Assembly (NCBI GenBank): GCA_947497495.1
Contig: CANMGT010000001.1
Coordinates: 434,001-498,000 of the forward strand
Direction: 5' to 3'
Source of the DNA: an uncultured Lentibacter sp.
GTDB lineage: Bacteria > Pseudomonadota > Alphaproteobacteria > Rhodobacterales > Rhodobacteraceae
DNA length: 64,000 nt
Part shown: positions 61,528 to 64,000 of the stretch, one piece after another
Layout of the letters: the number at the start of each line of letters is the position of its first letter
Numbering within the stretch: position 1 is the first letter of the stretch
Notes under the pieces: generated by a model
The model's database searches: none
What the model saw: the letters and a program-made list of their open reading frames with translations, nothing else
What the model was told of the DNA's origin: nothing
Position numbers and translations under genes: made by a program

Positions 61528-63458
61528 CCCTTCCCCCCCAAATACCGCTTCTTCGCCTCTTCCTGACGCCCAAACTCGCGCACCATGTTCTCGATAGCCA
61601 CCTCATCTGACTTATCTGCATACCTGAACTCGCTATCCGCGTAGCGGTTGATCTCTTGGATCACCATGTCGACCGTGATCGGCACCCGCAGCTCGCTGAT
61701 CATCGCCTTCTTCTCGTCATACCCCTTGAACAAAAACAGCTCGGGGTTTTCCATCCACTCATCCGGCAGCTCAAAGTCCATCGCCCGCACTTTCACAGCG
61801 TCGGTGATGTTCTTGATAGCCCGCCCCGTAAAGCGCTCGTCGGCCTCCTGAATGCCTTTCAAGTATGTCCCCATCTTGGCGATCGTATCCAGCTCGCCAA
61901 TCTGGCTGTGCACGCGGTCAAACACCTCCAAAAGCCCCGCCTCATGCGGGCGCGAGTGCGCTTCAAAGCTCTTCGCCACAGCCTTCTTGATCTCCTGCGC
62001 GGCATACAAGTCATGCTCGCCCAGCGGGATGTCGTGGTTCTTGCCCATGAGCAGTGCGAGGATGTCGATGTAATCCTCCCGCGTTTGCGGCCCGTCCACC
62101 AGAAAGCGCGCCCCAGCCCGCTGCCGCAACGCGTCGTCCACGTTCTCGGGGTAGTTCGAAAACATCCCAAAGGTACAGTTGCCGCGCACCACCGTGTTGG
62201 CCCCCGCAAAGCTTTCCATCAGCACAGCCGTAATCTCCAACTGCCCCGCGCTCGATTGCCTGTCGCCGCGCTTGCCTGCGAGTTGGTCAATGTCATCAAT
62301 CGTGCCAAATCCAATGGCATTCGGATCAATGATATTGTTGATAAACGCCTTCGCGTTCTGCCCCGACTTACCCTGATAGCTATCAATATTATCAGTCGAA
62401 AGGTTCTGGTAGCGGAACGGATATCCCGCCACCTGACAATAGTCATTGAGCAAGCCCGCCATCATCTGGATAAGCGTGGTTTTCCCCGTGCCAGGCTTGC
62501 CGTCGCCCATGAAGGTAAAGATAAACCCGCCCAAGTCGGCAAACGGGTTGAGCCGCTTCTCAAAGTCATAGGCCATCAGCATTTTGCTCAGCCGCAACGC
62601 CTGATATTTCGCGATATGGTTGCCCACAACTTCGTTCGGTTTCTTGAACGTCATCGTCAGCTTGGTGCTCTTTGACTTGAGCGCAGGCGTGAAGCCCTGC
62701 ACGCTGAAGTCATCGGCCTCAACCCGCCAGCTCGCGCCCACAAAGGCCTCAAGCCGCGTGGCCGTCTGCGCCCGCAACGTCACCTTCTCCATCAACTGCT
62801 CTGCAAAGGCCGCAACCGTGGCCACCAGTCGCGCATCGTCAGAGGCATGCGCCGCGATGTCTTGGTCAAGCTCCCAAAGCGCGCCGTAAAGCGCCATCTG
62901 CCCGCTCTCTGTCAGCACCTCGTCAACTTCGCCCACCTCGACAGTCACATCGCCGCCCATCCCGCTCAGCAAATACGCAGTCGCGCTGCCGAATACATAG
63001 GACGTTACCAACGCCTCAGCGCTCAACAGCTCCGAAAACTCCTCGGCCTTGCCCCGCGGAACACCCCCTTCAAGATTGGCGCGCTTTAGGTCGGCCAAAG
63101 GCGTCGCTTCTGCATAGTTTTCGGCTACAGCCAGCGCGATCGCGATCGCCCGCCTCAGGCTTTGCATTACCCCCGCCTGCTGAGTGCTAACCAACGGGTC
63201 GTCCCCGTCCGCGCCCTCGATCCGCGTCAAGAGCTGCACGCCCTCAGGCCGCGCCGTGCTCCGCGTTACAAGCCCCGGTGTCGTGCTGCGAAACCGCCGC
63301 CTTGTGCCTAATCCGGAAGACTTTTCGGCAGGCGCATCAGTCACGCCCTTGCCGATCCTCGGCGTATGGTCAAACCCCTCGAGCATCGCCACGGCACGGG
63401 CATACTGCTTGGTAATATCCTGCTCGCGTAGCTCCATCTGATCACTTGTCTGGCTCAT
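61524..63458 (-). CDS. AAA-family ATPase of unknown role
   Basis: A 644-residue protein with a long N-terminal region (1-310, no recognised domain, first 75 residues low-complexity and basic). The AAA module has Walker A at 318-328 (GDGKPGTGKTT), a Walker B-like strand FGTIDDIDQLAG at 384-395, a sensor/Asn segment NCTFGMFSNYPENVDDALRQ and a probable arginine finger in RQRAGARFLVDGPQTRE. The rest is a lid plus helical tail. Walker B has Asp-Asp rather than the usual Asp-Glu. ATG 63458 has AGGTGG; an in-frame start 12 codons upstream is possible. Proteolysis, MoxR-type insertion and membrane remodelling are all open. Confidence 0.8.
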   Translation of the reverse strand: MSQTSDQMELREQDITKQYARAVAMLEGFDHTPRIGKGVTDAPAEKSSGLGTRRRFRSTTPGLVTRSTARPEGVQLLTRIEGADGDDPLVSTQQAGVMQSLRRAIAIALAVAENYAEATPLADLKRANLEGGVPRGKAEEFSELLSAEALVTSYVFGSATAYLLSGMGGDVTVEVGEVDEVLTESGQMALYGALWELDQDIAAHASDDARLVATVAAFAEQLMEKVTLRAQTATRLEAFVGASWRVEADDFSVQGFTPALKSKSTKLTMTFKKPNEVVGNHIAKYQALRLSKMLMAYDFEKRLNPFADLGGFIFTFMGDGKPGTGKTTLIQMMAGLLNDYCQVAGYPFRYQNLSTDNIDSYQGKSGQNAKAFINNIIDPNAIGFGTIDDIDQLAGKRGDRQSSAGQLEITAVLMESFAGANTVVRGNCTFGMFSNYPENVDDALRQRAGARFLVDGPQTREDYIDILALLMGKNHDIPLGEHDLYAAQEIKKAVAKSFEAHSRPHEAGLLEVFDRVHSQIGELDTIAKMGTYLKGIQEADERFTGRAIKNITDAVKVRAMDFELPDEWMENPELFLFKGYDEKKAMISELRVPITVDMVIQEINRYADSEFRYADKSDEVAIENMVREFGRQEEAKKRYLGGKG

Positions 63459-63503
63459 AAACCACCTATTGCTTTTCTTGATAAAAATACTCAAACACGT
63501 CGT

Positions 63504-64000
63504 TCAAACACTCAGCACGCGACCTCGGTCGCTCACCACAAACTTACGCACCTGCGCAAAACCTGTCGGTTGCTTTTCCTCCAAAACAGCAAAAGGCCGT
63601 TGTGGCATGATAATAGCCCGTTCCATCCGCGTGGCACCCGTGTCAGCCCCTCGCCCTGCGAAAGGATCAAGTGCAAACACCTCTCGCTCTACCGTGCCAA
63701 ACCAGCCCGAACGCGCCTCTGTTACGCGTTCGCTTTCCAGCTCTTCAATCGTCCAGGCCAGCGCCCAGTCCTGACCTTCCGGCGACTTCGCCTCGCGCAA
63801 CACGTCGCGCATAGGCCCCGTTTGCAGAGTAAATGCCGATGAATACATTGGGCCGATATGAAAACGCCTGATACGCTTCGGATGAAGGTCATCGAAGTCT
63901 TCGTCAAAAGCCTTGCCCATGGTCAACAGCTTTAGCCCATCCATAGACTGCCCCATTAGATGTGCCTGCACTTCGGGCCAGCGGCGTTGGTCTTTTGGCA
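63504..64000 (-). CDS. unknown protein upstream of the AAA ATPase (5' end missing)
   Basis: The frame is open to the window edge, so the N-terminus is missing; a GTG at 63971 is only an internal candidate. The visible ~165 residues are soluble, with HPKRIRRFHIGPMYSSAFTL, WALAWTIEELESERVTEARS and a C-terminal RPFAVLEEKQPTGFAQVRKF. I recognise no family. It ends 45 bp before the ATPase start on the same strand, so it probably belongs to the same operon. Confidence 0.6.
   Translation of the reverse strand, partial: PKDQRRWPEVQAHLMGQSMDGLKLLTMGKAFDEDFDDLHPKRIRRFHIGPMYSSAFTLQTGPMRDVLREAKSPEGQDWALAWTIEELESERVTEARSGWFGTVEREVFALDPFAGRGADTGATRMERAIIMPQRPFAVLEEKQPTGFAQVRKFVVSDRGRVLSV

Overview
The window looks like a chromosomal piece of a marine alphaproteobacterium of the order Rhodobacterales (Roseobacter group). 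The evidence is the GC-rich, NGC/NGG-biased coding, many 4-bp start/stop overlaps, and gene sets typical of that group: TauR/Xsc taurine dissimilation, aerobic phenylacetate genes, an XdhABC/PuuD purine route, IalB- and RTX-type exported proteins and a DUF1523-like protein. No rRNA, tRNA, CRISPR array, transposase or prophage was seen. Both ends cut through a gene. I made family assignments by reading the translations; no database search was run.

Layout. 1-3.0 kb: the end of a phenylacetate operon (paaG-paaI-paaK-tetR). 3.2-7.3 kb: pnp and rpsO, both on the minus strand but separated by two plus-strand genes for exported proteins. 7.4-11.4 kb: an RTX protein, DUF5665 and DUF1643 proteins and hemC, divergent from hemE. 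11.4-15.3 kb: hemF between two short-chain dehydrogenases (one without its catalytic residues), an RsmC-like methyltransferase and clpS. 15.4-25.1 kb: a seven-gene minus-strand purine operon (xdhA-xdhB-xdhC-guaD-hyi-ade-FAD oxidoreductase) with a divergent LysR regulator. 26.1-30.4 kb: a CueR-type regulator facing a cytochrome c gene through a textbook MerR-type promoter, urate hydroxylase puuD with a second LysR gene, an orphan secreted protein and uraH. Together these convert adenine and guanine through xanthine and urate to 5-hydroxyisourate and its hydrolysis product.

30.5-41 kb is mixed: a GAPDH coupled to an unknown protein, a GluR0-like ligand-gated channel with an odd pore, dapD, a VOC protein, a lambda-crystallin-type dehydrogenase, a threonine dehydratase-like enzyme, a LOG protein, an asparaginase, an IalB protein and a P-loop kinase.

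41-58.7 kb is a dispersed taurine system. TauABC imports taurine, Tpa transaminates it to sulfoacetaldehyde, Xsc makes acetyl phosphate plus sulfite, AckA and Pta handle acetyl phosphate, a short citrate synthase can draw off acetyl-CoA, and a TauE/TSUP permease could export sulfite. TauR is encoded next to xsc. Pairs of CTGG-starting direct repeats, 22-23 bp apart, lie before tpa, before xsc and in the tauR leader, matching my memory of the TauR operator. TauC carries an unusual inserted periplasmic domain. ilvD, an HxlR/nitroreductase pair and a NIPSNAP/ABM pair lie between.

58.7-64 kb is a compact minus-strand operon of unknown function: a truncated unknown gene, an AAA ATPase, a low-GC transmembrane/coiled-coil protein that overlaps both neighbours by 4 bp, a DUF6638-like protein, a small two-helix membrane protein and a DUF1523-like protein. 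This is the best candidate here for an undescribed system.
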